DNA of 64,000 nt from Brevibacillus laterosporus (GTDB lineage Bacteria > Bacillota > Bacilli > Brevibacillales > Brevibacillaceae): NCBI RefSeq assembly GCF_030489605.1, contig NZ_JAUKFY010000004.1:186001-250000 (forward strand), written 5' to 3'. Shown in pieces: positions 8,563-17,878 of the stretch; within the stretch, counting starts at the first letter, position 1, and the number at the start of each line of letters is the position of its first letter. A program made the translations under genes and the position numbers. The notes under the pieces are model-generated. The model searched no databases and was not told where the DNA came from. It was given only the letters and a program-made list of their open reading frames with translations.

Positions 8563-11448
8563 TTATTCTTGATAAGAAGCTAATAATTCAAAGACTTTAT
8601 CCTCCCATTTGCTCATTTTTTCTGGAGAACGGATATGGCCATTGAGAATAATGGTTACAGCTAGACGTTCATTCTTTTTCGTAGTAATATAGCCGCTTAT
8701 GCTAGATACACCCTGCAATTGGCTACTCAATGCGCGTAGATTACCTTGAGCATCTGTCCGTTTTAACCTGTTTTTCAGTGTTCCATCCACACCAGCGATC
8801 GGCAGGGAGTTATAATATAACGGATATTCCTTTTGCCAAGCTAATTTAAGTAATGCATCGTTTAGTTGCCGAGCTGAAAGTAAATTATAGCGAGTCACTC
8901 CTGAAGCATCAAGAATATCGTAGCTAGTATTTACGCCCCAGGCTTTTAGAATCTCCTGTGTAGCTGCTACCCCTGCCTCAGTCGTTCCCTTGCCTGCTTT
9001 CCTTGCCCCTATTGTTTTATTGACCATCTCTGCAATCAGATGATCATCATTTTTATTCTGCAGGGTCAAGATATCTTCCAGTACCATGGATCGCACTTCT
9101 CCTAGCTTAATCGCCTCTCGTGTCACTTGTCCCAAGAGTACTTTACTAGCAGGCGATATCTTGATACCTGCATCCTTCATTTTCTGTAGAAATAATACTC
9201 CCGAATAAATAGCCGGTTCCTCCACCGAAACAAGCTCCTTCTGCTCTTTGGTGCCCATCGGCAATTCTCCAAGCAAATGAAAAATGTTTTTAGACCGTTC
9301 TTTTTTCAACTGAAATGTTTGCTTTGCTCCCTTACCGACAGTGGACGCCTCTTGATAAATGACAACATAATTAGTTTTTGGCCACATATCAAAGATTACT
9401 GGACCGCCAATTTTTAAACCAGGCTTATAGGTAAGCTTTACTTTTCCAGCTTCACTTGTAAGAGCGCTGATTTTTGCAAGTTGCTTCTCCGTATCCCACG
9501 GCCAGCCCACGCCTACTAATTGACGGTCAAAATAGCTCTGATCAACCAGAATATTTCCATCTACCTGTGTAATTCCTTTATCTAGTAGAAAACGAACTAA
9601 TTGTTCTAATGTAGGTCCTTGCCCCTCATCATTTTGATGATCTGCACGTAGGGTTGGGTCCCCGTATCCTTTGACAATGATATCTCCTTCTAGCACACCA
9701 TTTGCATTAGCAGGTTTTGACAGGAATACTTCTGTTTTAAAAGAATAATTCTCTCCCAAGGTCAAAAGGGCTCCAATACTCGTCAGCTCCTTACTAACTG
9801 TACCCGGTGTTAACAAACGATCCGCCTGATGCTCATACAATGTGGCTTTTGACCCTGTTCGGTCTAAGGAGGTAACGATCATACTGCCGTGCACATTGGA
9901 TAGGGCTGGATCTTCCCACAACGGGTCAAGCAAGGCGCTTAGCTCATAGGTCGAATTGGTTGATACTTCAGCCGGGAGTTCCGGCAGCATAGGATATTCG
10001 GTTAACACAGTCCCAATCGAATCTTGTAGCTGAGTTGCAAACTTTGATTTATAAATTCCATTAATCATAATGGAGAAGGCTAGCTTATCGCCGTTCGCAG
10101 CTGTAACGTACCCCGATAAGCAGTTTACACCGCCCATTGAGCCTGTTTTGGCTATTAGATTATGAGCTGCTTTATTCTCTCTCATACGACTTTTTAATGT
10201 GCCATCGATGCCGGCAATAGGTAAACTGGCTTCAAATGCTTCTCGATACTCCTTTTTTTGCACATAGCGAAGAAGAGCAATCATTTGATTGGGTGTGATC
10301 AAATTAAGACGTGACAAGCCTGATCCATCTACCTGCACATATGCTCCGGGAAATTTAGCCCCGCGCAGCACCTCGGCAATCGCCTCTGTACCAGTAGGCC
10401 AGCTACCTTTTCCTTTTTTTACAGCCCCCAGCGTTTTGGTTAGCATCTCTGCATAAAAATTATCACTGTCTTTATTTAATTCCAGTATGATTTCTGATAA
10501 AGGACGAGAGTAATGAGTCACCAGAGGTGTTCCTTTGACTAAGCTAGTTTTTTGAACCGATTTCTTGTCAATCAATAAGATCCCTTCTGACTGAAGAATA
10601 GACTGAAACATTTCACCGGCGTACAGTGCAGGGTCTTCCATGGTAACGTTTTCTTTATAGGGCATGGCATCTCTATCAATACTGCCTTTTATTATGAGTT
10701 GGTTATGCCCAATCGTCCGTTCAACCGTGATCTCGGTCTCCTTGCTATCGGTCGTCGTGACAGACGAAATAACCTTTACGTACTCATTTATGGGTGTTAT
10801 GCTGACGGTAGCTGGTTTACCGACTTCTTTTGCAGGCGCAATTACTAGCTCTATGCTATTTTTATGTAAGGATAATCCGCTGATTTGTGCGCTATAAGCA
10901 TAAACCTCATCATCCCACATCCAAGCTGACCCGAGGCGTATATCATCGAAATAACTTTCATCCACATACACCTGACCTTGAATGCGTGTGATCCCTTTTT
11001 GTTTCAATTCAGACGCTATTTGCTGAAAATCTTTTGTTTGTAAGGTTGGATCACCGTAGCCTTTTATTATTACATCTCCTTGAAGTACCCCATCTTGTTC
11101 TACTTTTCCTTCTGTATATATTTCGGTTTTAAATTGATAATCAGCACCTAATTCCTCCAAAGCAGCAGCTGCAATAAACAGTTTCATATTAGATGCCGGG
11201 ATAAAATTCTTATCTGCCTCATGCTGATATAGGAAGGCTTCCTTATTCAGATTGTATACAGAGATTCCTGCATACATCCCTTTGCTTACATCCTCGTGCG
11301 AAAGCTTTTCAAGCAACGAATCTATCTGACGGCCAACCATGCTTGCTTCCATTTTGCTTGCCAATGCGGTGACAGGTGTAAGGACCAACTGCATGAGAAG
11401 CACCACTGTAAGCACGCAGCGTAGCGTAAGACTGTTTTTTCCCCTCAT
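8563..11448 (-). CDS. Tandem-domain S13 D-Ala-D-Ala carboxypeptidase/endopeptidase (PBP4/DacB type)
   Basis: 961 residues with a signal peptide (about residues 1-31, cleavage near TALAS). There are two successive S13 penicillin-binding-like domains, about 35-490 and 515-961. Domain 1 has the full set: SNMK (Ser86, Lys89), SDN (328-330) and KTG (434-436), so it should trim or cleave peptidoglycan peptides. In domain 2 the same positions read TVSK, DDH and LSS, so it should be inactive. Usual family length is about 450-500, so this is an internal duplication. The ATG at 11448 follows AAGGAGG. It is a single gene. Confidence 0.9.
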   Translation of the reverse strand: MRGKNSLTLRCVLTVVLLMQLVLTPVTALASKMEASMVGRQIDSLLEKLSHEDVSKGMYAGISVYNLNKEAFLYQHEADKNFIPASNMKLFIAAAALEELGADYQFKTEIYTEGKVEQDGVLQGDVIIKGYGDPTLQTKDFQQIASELKQKGITRIQGQVYVDESYFDDIRLGSAWMWDDEVYAYSAQISGLSLHKNSIELVIAPAKEVGKPATVSITPINEYVKVISSVTTTDSKETEITVERTIGHNQLIIKGSIDRDAMPYKENVTMEDPALYAGEMFQSILQSEGILLIDKKSVQKTSLVKGTPLVTHYSRPLSEIILELNKDSDNFYAEMLTKTLGAVKKGKGSWPTGTEAIAEVLRGAKFPGAYVQVDGSGLSRLNLITPNQMIALLRYVQKKEYREAFEASLPIAGIDGTLKSRMRENKAAHNLIAKTGSMGGVNCLSGYVTAANGDKLAFSIMINGIYKSKFATQLQDSIGTVLTEYPMLPELPAEVSTNSTYELSALLDPLWEDPALSNVHGSMIVTSLDRTGSKATLYEHQADRLLTPGTVSKELTSIGALLTLGENYSFKTEVFLSKPANANGVLEGDIIVKGYGDPTLRADHQNDEGQGPTLEQLVRFLLDKGITQVDGNILVDQSYFDRQLVGVGWPWDTEKQLAKISALTSEAGKVKLTYKPGLKIGGPVIFDMWPKTNYVVIYQEASTVGKGAKQTFQLKKERSKNIFHLLGELPMGTKEQKELVSVEEPAIYSGVLFLQKMKDAGIKISPASKVLLGQVTREAIKLGEVRSMVLEDILTLQNKNDDHLIAEMVNKTIGARKAGKGTTEAGVAATQEILKAWGVNTSYDILDASGVTRYNLLSARQLNDALLKLAWQKEYPLYYNSLPIAGVDGTLKNRLKRTDAQGNLRALSSQLQGVSSISGYITTKKNERLAVTIILNGHIRSPEKMSKWEDKVFELLASYQE

Positions 11449-11749
11449 TGCTTTCCTCCTTCTACTATATAGAGTAAACAAAGCCAAGCGTTGCCATGCA
11501 TGTGCAGAAAAAACCGACAACCGCGCGAAAGAGAGGTACCCTTACCCTTAAATAAGCAAAAAAAAGGAAAACTAGAACCATAAATTCATAAAATACAAGC
11601 CATTTCTTACGCTATTGATCATCTTATAATTATTTTTCCCACTCTTCTGACATTACAAACCAAAGAAGACATGGTACTGTAGGACACTGTCCCTATATAC
11701 CATGTCTTCCTCGGTTTTCCGCTATGTTTCATTTGTCCTTATTGCGTGA
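11449..11749. other. Intergenic region with a long imperfect palindrome
   Basis: This is the upstream region of the carboxypeptidase gene and the downstream region of the Nudix gene, both on the minus strand. Its only clear feature is the hairpin at 11665-11709. No ORF with a ribosome site was seen. Confidence 0.5.
11665..11709 (-). terminator. Hairpin downstream of the Nudix gene, probable terminator
   Basis: Perfect 12-bp outer arms (11665-11676 and 11698-11709) enclose a second short inverted repeat around GGACA/TGTCC. The following tract on the minus strand is only weakly T-rich, so it may act as a processing or attenuating structure instead. Confidence 0.5.
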
Positions 11750-12382
11750 TTACCTGCGAAAAAATTGTAAAAAATGCAGTAGAATCCGTGCAGTTAATCC
11801 CCAGATAATTCGGCCATCTGCTTCATAAAAATATTCAGGGAGCTTTCCATGTCTCCACTTATAATCTCGCCCGTTCGCAATTAGATGATACGGGAAATCC
11901 TCCCCTGGCTCAAAGCGTAGATCAATATCAAAGCGATCAGGTGTCGTATCCAAAAGCGTTCGTAACGACACAGCAAAAACTTCTTCCACTTCATCCGGGT
12001 TAGGAGCTAGCTCAGAGATTTTCCTATGTATAAATCCAACATAAGGATAAATTAGCAAGCTTGAAGACAAAACTAAAATGTCTAAATCTCCTGCATACTT
12101 AATCTTATCAGGATCAAGCCCCAATTCTTCTGACGTTTCTCGTCTGGCTGCTTCCCATTCATTATGATCGCTGGGCTCAATATGGCCGCCTGGAAAACAA
12201 ATTTCACCCGCCTGTCTTCTTAGCGTGGAAGCACGCTTTTCAAATAAAACAGACCATTCTCCATGTTCATCACGGATCAATGGCACAAGTACAGCCGTTC
12301 TGCGAGATTCTTCCTGGCCTAAAATGCCACGCTGACGGGTGGATAGTTGTTTAACAACACTTTCTATCTGTTGATCATTCAT
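11750..12382 (-). CDS. Nudix hydrolase, CoA pyrophosphatase-like
   Basis: 210 residues. The Nudix box (G-x5-E-x7-REUxEExGU) is present, with RRETSEELG as its core. A UPF0035-type block just before it (FEKRASTLRRQAGEICFPGG) is diagnostic of CoA and acyl-CoA diphosphatases, the NudL/YeaB group. It should cleave CoA to 4'-phosphopantetheine and 3',5'-ADP in the cytosol. Its ATG overlaps the TAA of the preceding metallo-hydrolase gene by one base, so the two are translationally coupled. Confidence 0.85.
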   Translation of the reverse strand: MNDQQIESVVKQLSTRQRGILGQEESRRTAVLVPLIRDEHGEWSVLFEKRASTLRRQAGEICFPGGHIEPSDHNEWEAARRETSEELGLDPDKIKYAGDLDILVLSSSLLIYPYVGFIHRKISELAPNPDEVEEVFAVSLRTLLDTTPDRFDIDLRFEPGEDFPYHLIANGRDYKWRHGKLPEYFYEADGRIIWGLTARILLHFLQFFRR

Positions 12383-13071
12383 TATATCTCCCAGCTTTCT
12401 CCCGGCTGCATTACTTTGCCCTGTATGCCCTTTTTGGCTAACTCCTTAACAAAAGCATGTCCATCCTGTTTAATTGGCGGGAACGTATCAAAGTGAATGG
12501 GTACGACTGTTTTGGCTCTAGTCCATTCCGCGGCCAGTAAAGCATCTTCCGGTCCCATTGTATAATGGTCTCCTATTGGCAAAAAGGCAAGATCTGGTTG
12601 ATGCAGCTCACCAATTAGTCTCATATCGGCAAAAAGCCCTGTATCTCCTGCATGGTAAAGGGTTTTTCCTCCCATTTGGATAATCAGTCCAGCAGGCATT
12701 CCTGTATAAATAATCTGTTGTTCGTCATTAAAAACAATGCCTGTACTATGAAATGCTTGCGTCATTTTTACAGAACCAAATGGTAGCTGAACTTTTCCCC
12801 CAAGGTTAAATCCAACCGTTTTGGCACCTTTCCAGTTGAGGTAATGGGCCAGTTCTACCATGCAATAAATCGTAGCATCATTTTGTTTCGCAATCTGCAC
12901 AGCATCGCCAATATGATCACCATGTCCATGCGTTAACAAAATGTAGTCTACTTTTATATCTTCTGGCTTACTTGTTGTAATAGGGTTTCCTGTCAAGAAT
13001 GGATCAATAATGATGGAATGCTGATCATGAGTTAATTGTACACAAGAGTGTCCATGAAATTGAATGCGCAT
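12382..13071 (-). CDS. UPF0173 metallo-beta-lactamase-fold hydrolase
   Basis: 229 residues. The start is placed at the ATG at 13071 (MRIQFHGHS), after AGAGGG. The metal-binding motif THGHGDHIGD, the later histidine/aspartate positions (YHAGDTGLF, PIHFDTFPP) and the length match the UPF0173 family (YtkL-like). The substrate is unknown. It is the first gene of a two-gene operon with the Nudix hydrolase, which hints at nucleotide or CoA-derivative clean-up (inference). Confidence 0.85.
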   Translation of the reverse strand: MRIQFHGHSCVQLTHDQHSIIIDPFLTGNPITTSKPEDIKVDYILLTHGHGDHIGDAVQIAKQNDATIYCMVELAHYLNWKGAKTVGFNLGGKVQLPFGSVKMTQAFHSTGIVFNDEQQIIYTGMPAGLIIQMGGKTLYHAGDTGLFADMRLIGELHQPDLAFLPIGDHYTMGPEDALLAAEWTRAKTVVPIHFDTFPPIKQDGHAFVKELAKKGIQGKVMQPGESWEI

Positions 13072-13158
13072 TATAACCCTCTTTTCATCTGTGTAATATC
13101 CATTATTATACACGAAAAAAACCGAAACTGTCCTTTTTTGTTCCGTTCATATAGCAAA

Positions 13159-13183
13159 AAGAGCCGTCTTAAAAACGGCTCTT
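13159..13183 (-). terminator. Terminator of the lipoteichoic acid synthase gene
   Basis: Perfect 9-bp arms 13159-13167 and 13175-13183 with a 7-nt loop, followed by a T tract on the minus strand, 18 bp after the stop codon. Confidence 0.85.
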
Positions 13184-13200
13184 CAGAATCTAATCCTTGA

Positions 13201-15045
13201 TTAATCTCGCATTGGTAATTGATTTACATAAGCATCAGATATAGACAGAAGCTCTAGAGTTTCTTCATACATTTTTCTGTACGGTTCCAAATCCACAACA
13301 GCTTCATGTGTCTTGATATTCGTAGCAGAGCCGTCTTCCAGACTCTGACCAGGAATAAACAAGATGTCATCATTAATAAAGGAACCACTTGGCATATAGA
13401 AGCGTTCGCCCAGTACATTATGTGTTGTATTGAGCAAGTCTTGACCAAAATATGTCGTGTTTGAAAGATCAAGCCCAACTAAATTTGCGATAGTAGGCAT
13501 AATATCGACTTGACCGCCCATATTTTCCATCGTCTTGCCAGCTTCATTGCCCGGTACCTTAACGATCAGAGGAACCGTGAACGCATCCACTTTATCGTAA
13601 GCATGTCCTGTCAGGCTCTCAATAATCGGTTTCCCATCTTTCCCCTGATCGTCTTGTGTAATGCCATAGTGATCTCCATACAGAACAATAACTGTATTAT
13701 CCCAGAGTCCATTTTGCTTCATTTTCGCAAATAAAGCTCCTAGCTGCTTATCTACGTAATGCTGGGCCTGCATGTAATTACCTACATTTGTCCCTTCCCA
13801 AGCTGGTGGTAGTGGAAGTGTAATCTTCTCTTGTGGAATAACAAAAGGGTGATGTCCCGACAAGGTAATGATTTGAGAATAGAACGGTCGGTTTTGCTTT
13901 TGATACTCCTCCAATACCCCTAAGGTTTTATTAAATAAAATTTCGTCAGATGGTCCAAGTCCAACAATATCCTCATATCCAAAGAACTCGGTATCATAGT
14001 ATTTATCAAAGCCCAGTCCCGGATACATTACATCTCGGTTCCAAAAATCTGCCTTATTCACGTGAAAGGTCATACTCGCATAGCCTTGTTCCTTTAACAT
14101 ACGAGGCAGGCTCGGAATCTCTCTTTGTCCAAAAGAAACAGACATCGGTGAAGTTCCTACTGGATAAATGGACGTGTTGCTGATAAATTCAGCATCCGAG
14201 GTGTTTCCTTGCCCCACCTGTTGGAAAAAGTTCGGGAAATAATAGCTTTCCTTAATCAAGGCATTTAGATTTGGCGTGATTTCAACACCGTTTATTTTTT
14301 TATTAAGCAAAAAGTTTTGGAAGGCCTCCATCTGTATAACCATAACATTTTTGCCTTTTGCCGCTCCAAATAATTGCTTAGGCTGCTGTTTTTCACGTTC
14401 AGCCTTTAGTTCCTTAATACGTGCGATATACTCCTCATTCCACACTGGAACCTTCTGATCTTTCAAGAAGCTATTCACTTGAAAGGTAATTAAGCCTTGT
14501 TGCTGGGCTTTTTTTGTTTCGTTTTGAATTCCGGCAGTTCGCTCTGCTTTTACACCCTCAAAAGAAAACAAAACCACCACACAACAAGCGCTCAAAATTA
14601 AACGCTTGACCAAAGTCATGTCCACCTGCGCCTGAACCGCATCCTGTTTTTTCTTTTTCACGGAGCGATACCAGAGTAAGAAAATAACCAGATCCAGATA
14701 AAGCACAAAATACTGTGGTTTAATTAAAGAAAATACACTAGAAGAAACGTCTTTTACCTGTCCGATTTGCATGAATGCCTGGTAGGTCATGATTTTTCCA
14801 TAGTAGGAATAATACACAACGATCGCCAGCATAAAGCTAGACAGTAAAAAATTAGCAATCGTATACATCAGTGTTTTCCGCTTATAAAAAAGCAAGGTAA
14901 AAATTACGACGATTAACAAAACAGAGCTTGTTTCAGCCCATAGCAAGTGAAAGGGGTTGCGGTCATCGTAGATAAAAATTCTAAACCAAAAAAATTTAGA
15001 TAGGAGTAACAGAGACGTTATCAGAGAATATTGTTTCCAATTCAT
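13201..15045 (-). CDS. Lipoteichoic acid synthase family protein (LtaS-like)
   Basis: 614 residues. Five N-terminal membrane helices (within about residues 1-165) are followed by an extracellular sulfatase-fold domain. Glu240 (QMEAFQNF) and the catalytic Thr282 (GNTSDAEF) match the manganese site and nucleophile of LtaS. HVNKADFWNRD and YGDHYG, also conserved in the family, are present. It transfers glycerol-phosphate from phosphatidylglycerol to the growing lipoteichoic acid chain. Bacilli have several paralogues (LtaS, YfnI, YqgS, YvgJ); I cannot tell which this is. Monocistronic. Confidence 0.9.
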   Translation of the reverse strand: MNWKQYSLITSLLLLSKFFWFRIFIYDDRNPFHLLWAETSSVLLIVVIFTLLFYKRKTLMYTIANFLLSSFMLAIVVYYSYYGKIMTYQAFMQIGQVKDVSSSVFSLIKPQYFVLYLDLVIFLLWYRSVKKKKQDAVQAQVDMTLVKRLILSACCVVVLFSFEGVKAERTAGIQNETKKAQQQGLITFQVNSFLKDQKVPVWNEEYIARIKELKAEREKQQPKQLFGAAKGKNVMVIQMEAFQNFLLNKKINGVEITPNLNALIKESYYFPNFFQQVGQGNTSDAEFISNTSIYPVGTSPMSVSFGQREIPSLPRMLKEQGYASMTFHVNKADFWNRDVMYPGLGFDKYYDTEFFGYEDIVGLGPSDEILFNKTLGVLEEYQKQNRPFYSQIITLSGHHPFVIPQEKITLPLPPAWEGTNVGNYMQAQHYVDKQLGALFAKMKQNGLWDNTVIVLYGDHYGITQDDQGKDGKPIIESLTGHAYDKVDAFTVPLIVKVPGNEAGKTMENMGGQVDIMPTIANLVGLDLSNTTYFGQDLLNTTHNVLGERFYMPSGSFINDDILFIPGQSLEDGSATNIKTHEAVVDLEPYRKMYEETLELLSISDAYVNQLPMRD

Positions 15046-15223
15046 TTTTTGTAAGCCTCTCTTTTAATCTATTATCGGCCGGTCTACCTAGTATGAGGAA
15101 TTTCCGACCAAAATATCTTACCATAAACCTGTTAAAGTAGCACCTATCCCATAAAGAAATATGTTTGTCTGCTCCAAAAGTTACTAAGGTTAATCTTTGT
15201 TTTAAACAATGAAGCCTATAGCA

Positions 15224-15247
15224 AAAGATGACCAAACGGCCATCTTT
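15224..15247 (-). terminator. Probable terminator after the SpoIID/LytB gene
   Basis: Arms 15224-15233 and 15238-15247 pair with one mismatch, followed by TTTT on the minus strand, about 50 bp downstream of the stop. Confidence 0.6.
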
Positions 15248-15293
15248 GTATTGTGAGATGATTTTACATAAGAGTTCAACAAAGTTTAAAATT

Positions 15294-17111
15294 CTAAGAT
15301 TGATACAAATTTACCAATTCGTGGTTAGGATAGAAGGTTTGGAGAATTTGCTCCACAGGCAGCCCCAGTTTATCAAGTGTCGAGGCACCATACTGACTCA
15401 TTCCCACGCCATGACCATTACCGCCGCCATAAATGATGACGTTTTGAAGATTGCCTTGCTCGTTACGACTTACTTCAAAGGCAACAAATCCGGATGGTAA
15501 CAAGCTGTAATTCTTCATTGCTAGTTTAGGATCATATTGGGAGGAATCACCCGCGGTTCGATGAAGAATGACATCTCCGCCACCGGTATAGGTCTTAGAA
15601 GGACGGAGTAAATAACGCACATTGTAATCCTTGACTACCTTAAAGGTACCATTACTTCCTTCCAGAATAAGCTCCTGAACGTTTCCATTCTCACCGCGTT
15701 TGCTCACATAAAGATTATATAGTTCACCTACACCGCTGGAAGGAATGGCTCCCTTCACGAAATTCCCATCGCCATGACTGATAAATACTCCATTTGGATC
15801 AGCGGCAGCACGAGCAGCTAGATTTTTATTAATCGTATTTTGCAGCTCCCCTTTCGATAACTCAACCTTCCAACGGAAAAATGGCGATTGGGAATCTACG
15901 CTCACGATTGATAAATCTTTGACAAACGAAAGCATATCTTCCTCGCTAGCAATAGTTACTGGTAAAAATCCTTGTTTTTTTTGAGATTCCATGACAAAAC
16001 TCTGTGGAATCAAATAAGGTACACCGCTTCCTGGAAATTGTTGTGTAATCGGATCTGGCCAAATTTCATGACGACCTGCCACCACTCCAGCAGACGATGA
16101 AAAGTAGCGTGCATCAACCAGTTCATCCCGATACTTCATGATAAGACCTGCCGTTGCCTCTACTGCTCTCGTCACTTTCGCATTTTCCAGGGTATTGTTG
16201 TAAACCTGGCTCATCGTGCTATCATCTACATGAAAGCCTTTTGCAGCATAACGGTTGCTGTAATAGTCGCTTAGAGCATATGTACGCGCTGCGATTGCCT
16301 GTGCTTTTAATGCTTCATCCCCGAAGGATGCTGGCATTTCACTCGGTACGACTTGAAGCAAGTATTGCTCAAGAGACAATTCATTGATGATAGACAGCTT
16401 ACCATGGGACGCAGATGGTTTAATTTCCAGCACACCTCGGTATTTAGGTGTTCCTTGCGCTCGCTTGAGGCTTACTATCTCAGTCATTCCATCTTTATTA
16501 TCAGCAGGTACGACATAAAGACGCTCCGACATAGAAACGAGCGTTTGGTTATTAACGCTAACTGTTAGACTGTTTCCTTGATTCGCAATGTTTACAACTT
16601 GATTAGGTGCAACCTCAAACTGCTGGTTCGTTCTTTTATCAATAAGGTACAAGCCCTCCGCTGACTTTGCTTGGAACGTAGTGTGATCAAGTGAACCGAA
16701 GCCCGTATTGTACAAGCCTATGCGCATCCGATCTGCACGTGTTTCGCCCTCAAGGATCAACATATTGACTTGATTTTGTCCATTTACATAAACTCTGACA
16801 TTTTCAGCACCGACCCGTACATCCGCCAAAGATTTTGGAACAAGCGAATCGCCAGATAATTGATAAACTTGTACCTCATTTGCTAACGTAAGCAACCCCG
16901 ACCGTTCCAATTCAATCGTTTTCTTTGCCGTATCCTTCACCATAATTTTCTCGGCGAGATACGTTCCTTGATTCATTTGATCCATTGATCGGTATGCATC
17001 TTTGTTACTAGCCACAAGCACAGGGGCTTTTAACTGGCTTGCCAAAGCACTCGGTGTGATGGCCGTTGACATGAGCACCACCAATGACAGGATCGAACTT
17101 GTTTTTTTCAT
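15294..17111 (-). CDS. SpoIID/LytB domain protein
   Basis: 605 residues with a signal peptide (residues 1 to about 25). The C-terminal two-thirds carries a SpoIID/LytB domain: VVPSEMPASFGDEALKAQAI, then SSSAGVVA and GHGVGMSQYGA. SpoIID is a lytic transglycosylase that acts on glycan strands lacking stem peptides; LytB is an amidase enhancer. The roughly 200-residue N-terminal region makes this longer than SpoIID itself, closer to SpoIID-like wall proteins. It lacks the spoIIQ/murA neighbourhood, so it is probably not the engulfment SpoIID. Role: wall remodelling (inference). Confidence 0.85.
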   Translation of the reverse strand: MKKTSSILSLVVLMSTAITPSALASQLKAPVLVASNKDAYRSMDQMNQGTYLAEKIMVKDTAKKTIELERSGLLTLANEVQVYQLSGDSLVPKSLADVRVGAENVRVYVNGQNQVNMLILEGETRADRMRIGLYNTGFGSLDHTTFQAKSAEGLYLIDKRTNQQFEVAPNQVVNIANQGNSLTVSVNNQTLVSMSERLYVVPADNKDGMTEIVSLKRAQGTPKYRGVLEIKPSASHGKLSIINELSLEQYLLQVVPSEMPASFGDEALKAQAIAARTYALSDYYSNRYAAKGFHVDDSTMSQVYNNTLENAKVTRAVEATAGLIMKYRDELVDARYFSSSAGVVAGRHEIWPDPITQQFPGSGVPYLIPQSFVMESQKKQGFLPVTIASEEDMLSFVKDLSIVSVDSQSPFFRWKVELSKGELQNTINKNLAARAAADPNGVFISHGDGNFVKGAIPSSGVGELYNLYVSKRGENGNVQELILEGSNGTFKVVKDYNVRYLLRPSKTYTGGGDVILHRTAGDSSQYDPKLAMKNYSLLPSGFVAFEVSRNEQGNLQNVIIYGGGNGHGVGMSQYGASTLDKLGLPVEQILQTFYPNHELVNLYQS

Positions 17112-17491
17112 GTTGTAGCTCCTTTCAGTTCCTATACAAGGCCTGTCCCCTTAAAAGGTCTTTATCAGGCAAGCTTTTGTTACCCTTTGTGTTCTTTTGG
17201 ATAACTTTCCCTTCTATGTTTAGACTCAAAACATGGCAAATAGTTTCACTTAATTTGAAAAAAAATATTAAAAAAAAGCTAAAAGCCATATGTAATGCGT
17301 ATATATAATCAAAAGTAAGTTCATTTTTTTTAGTATTACTAAACTTTTAAAAGTTAAATTCAATTTTATTTTTGGTATTTTTTCTATATTAAATTTCTTC
17401 ACTACTTTTTTAAAATCATGTTACTCCCATATAAAAAGGGTTGTGGAACCAGCAAAATCTATGCTGGAACCCAACCTTGCTAAAGGTAAAG
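17112..17491. other. AT-rich intergenic region
   Basis: Upstream of the SpoIID/LytB gene. It has long A and T runs and a terminator-like hairpin at 17439-17476 belonging to the next gene. No ORF with a ribosome site and no clear promoter was picked out. Confidence 0.5.
17439..17476 (-). terminator. Terminator of the 67-residue hypothetical gene
   Basis: Arms 17439-17454 and 17462-17476 pair with one bulge and a 2x2 internal loop. A CTTTTTAT tract follows on the minus strand. Confidence 0.6.
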
Positions 17492-17695
17492 CTAGCCACG
17501 CTTATTTTGGGAAGAGAGGGTACTGGCATATAACGAAAAAACTTCACGAATAAACACATCTTTTCCAAAAGGTAACTGAGGAAATAAAAAAATAAGCTGA
17601 CCTACCTGGTTTTTTACACGATAAGGAATGGAGAAATCATCAAGTATTTTTTTTATTTGACCCCCATCCTCCCAGGTTACTTGATAACCAATCAT
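17492..17695 (-). CDS. Small hypothetical protein, 67 residues
   Basis: The family is not recognised. It begins MIGYQVTWEDGG at the ATG at 17695, with AGGAGG 12 nt upstream (a slightly long gap); the frame is open to 17725. The sequence is soluble and mixed alpha/beta with no membrane segment. The downstream terminator at 17439-17476 supports it as a transcribed gene. Function unknown. Confidence 0.5.
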   Translation of the reverse strand: MIGYQVTWEDGGQIKKILDDFSIPYRVKNQVGQLIFLFPQLPFGKDVFIREVFSLYASTLSSQNKRG

Positions 17696-17847
17696 TGCTT
17701 TTATATGCCTCCTAACGCTGTCCAAGGCATCGCCTTTTTGCTAATCAGTATGCCTAATGGTTAGGAAGGAAATACGACAATCGGGATTATATCGCAAATC
17801 ATGTTCTTTACTGGTGACGAGTTATGAAAAAATGATTCTACAAAAAA

Positions 17848-17870
17848 GAACTAACCATAAAGGTTAGTTC
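17848..17870. terminator. Terminator of the PfkB kinase gene
   Basis: Perfect 9-bp arms 17848-17856 and 17862-17870 with a 5-nt loop, flanked by A/T runs so it can work in both directions. It lies directly after the stop codon. Confidence 0.85.
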
Positions 17871-17878
17871 CTTTTTTT

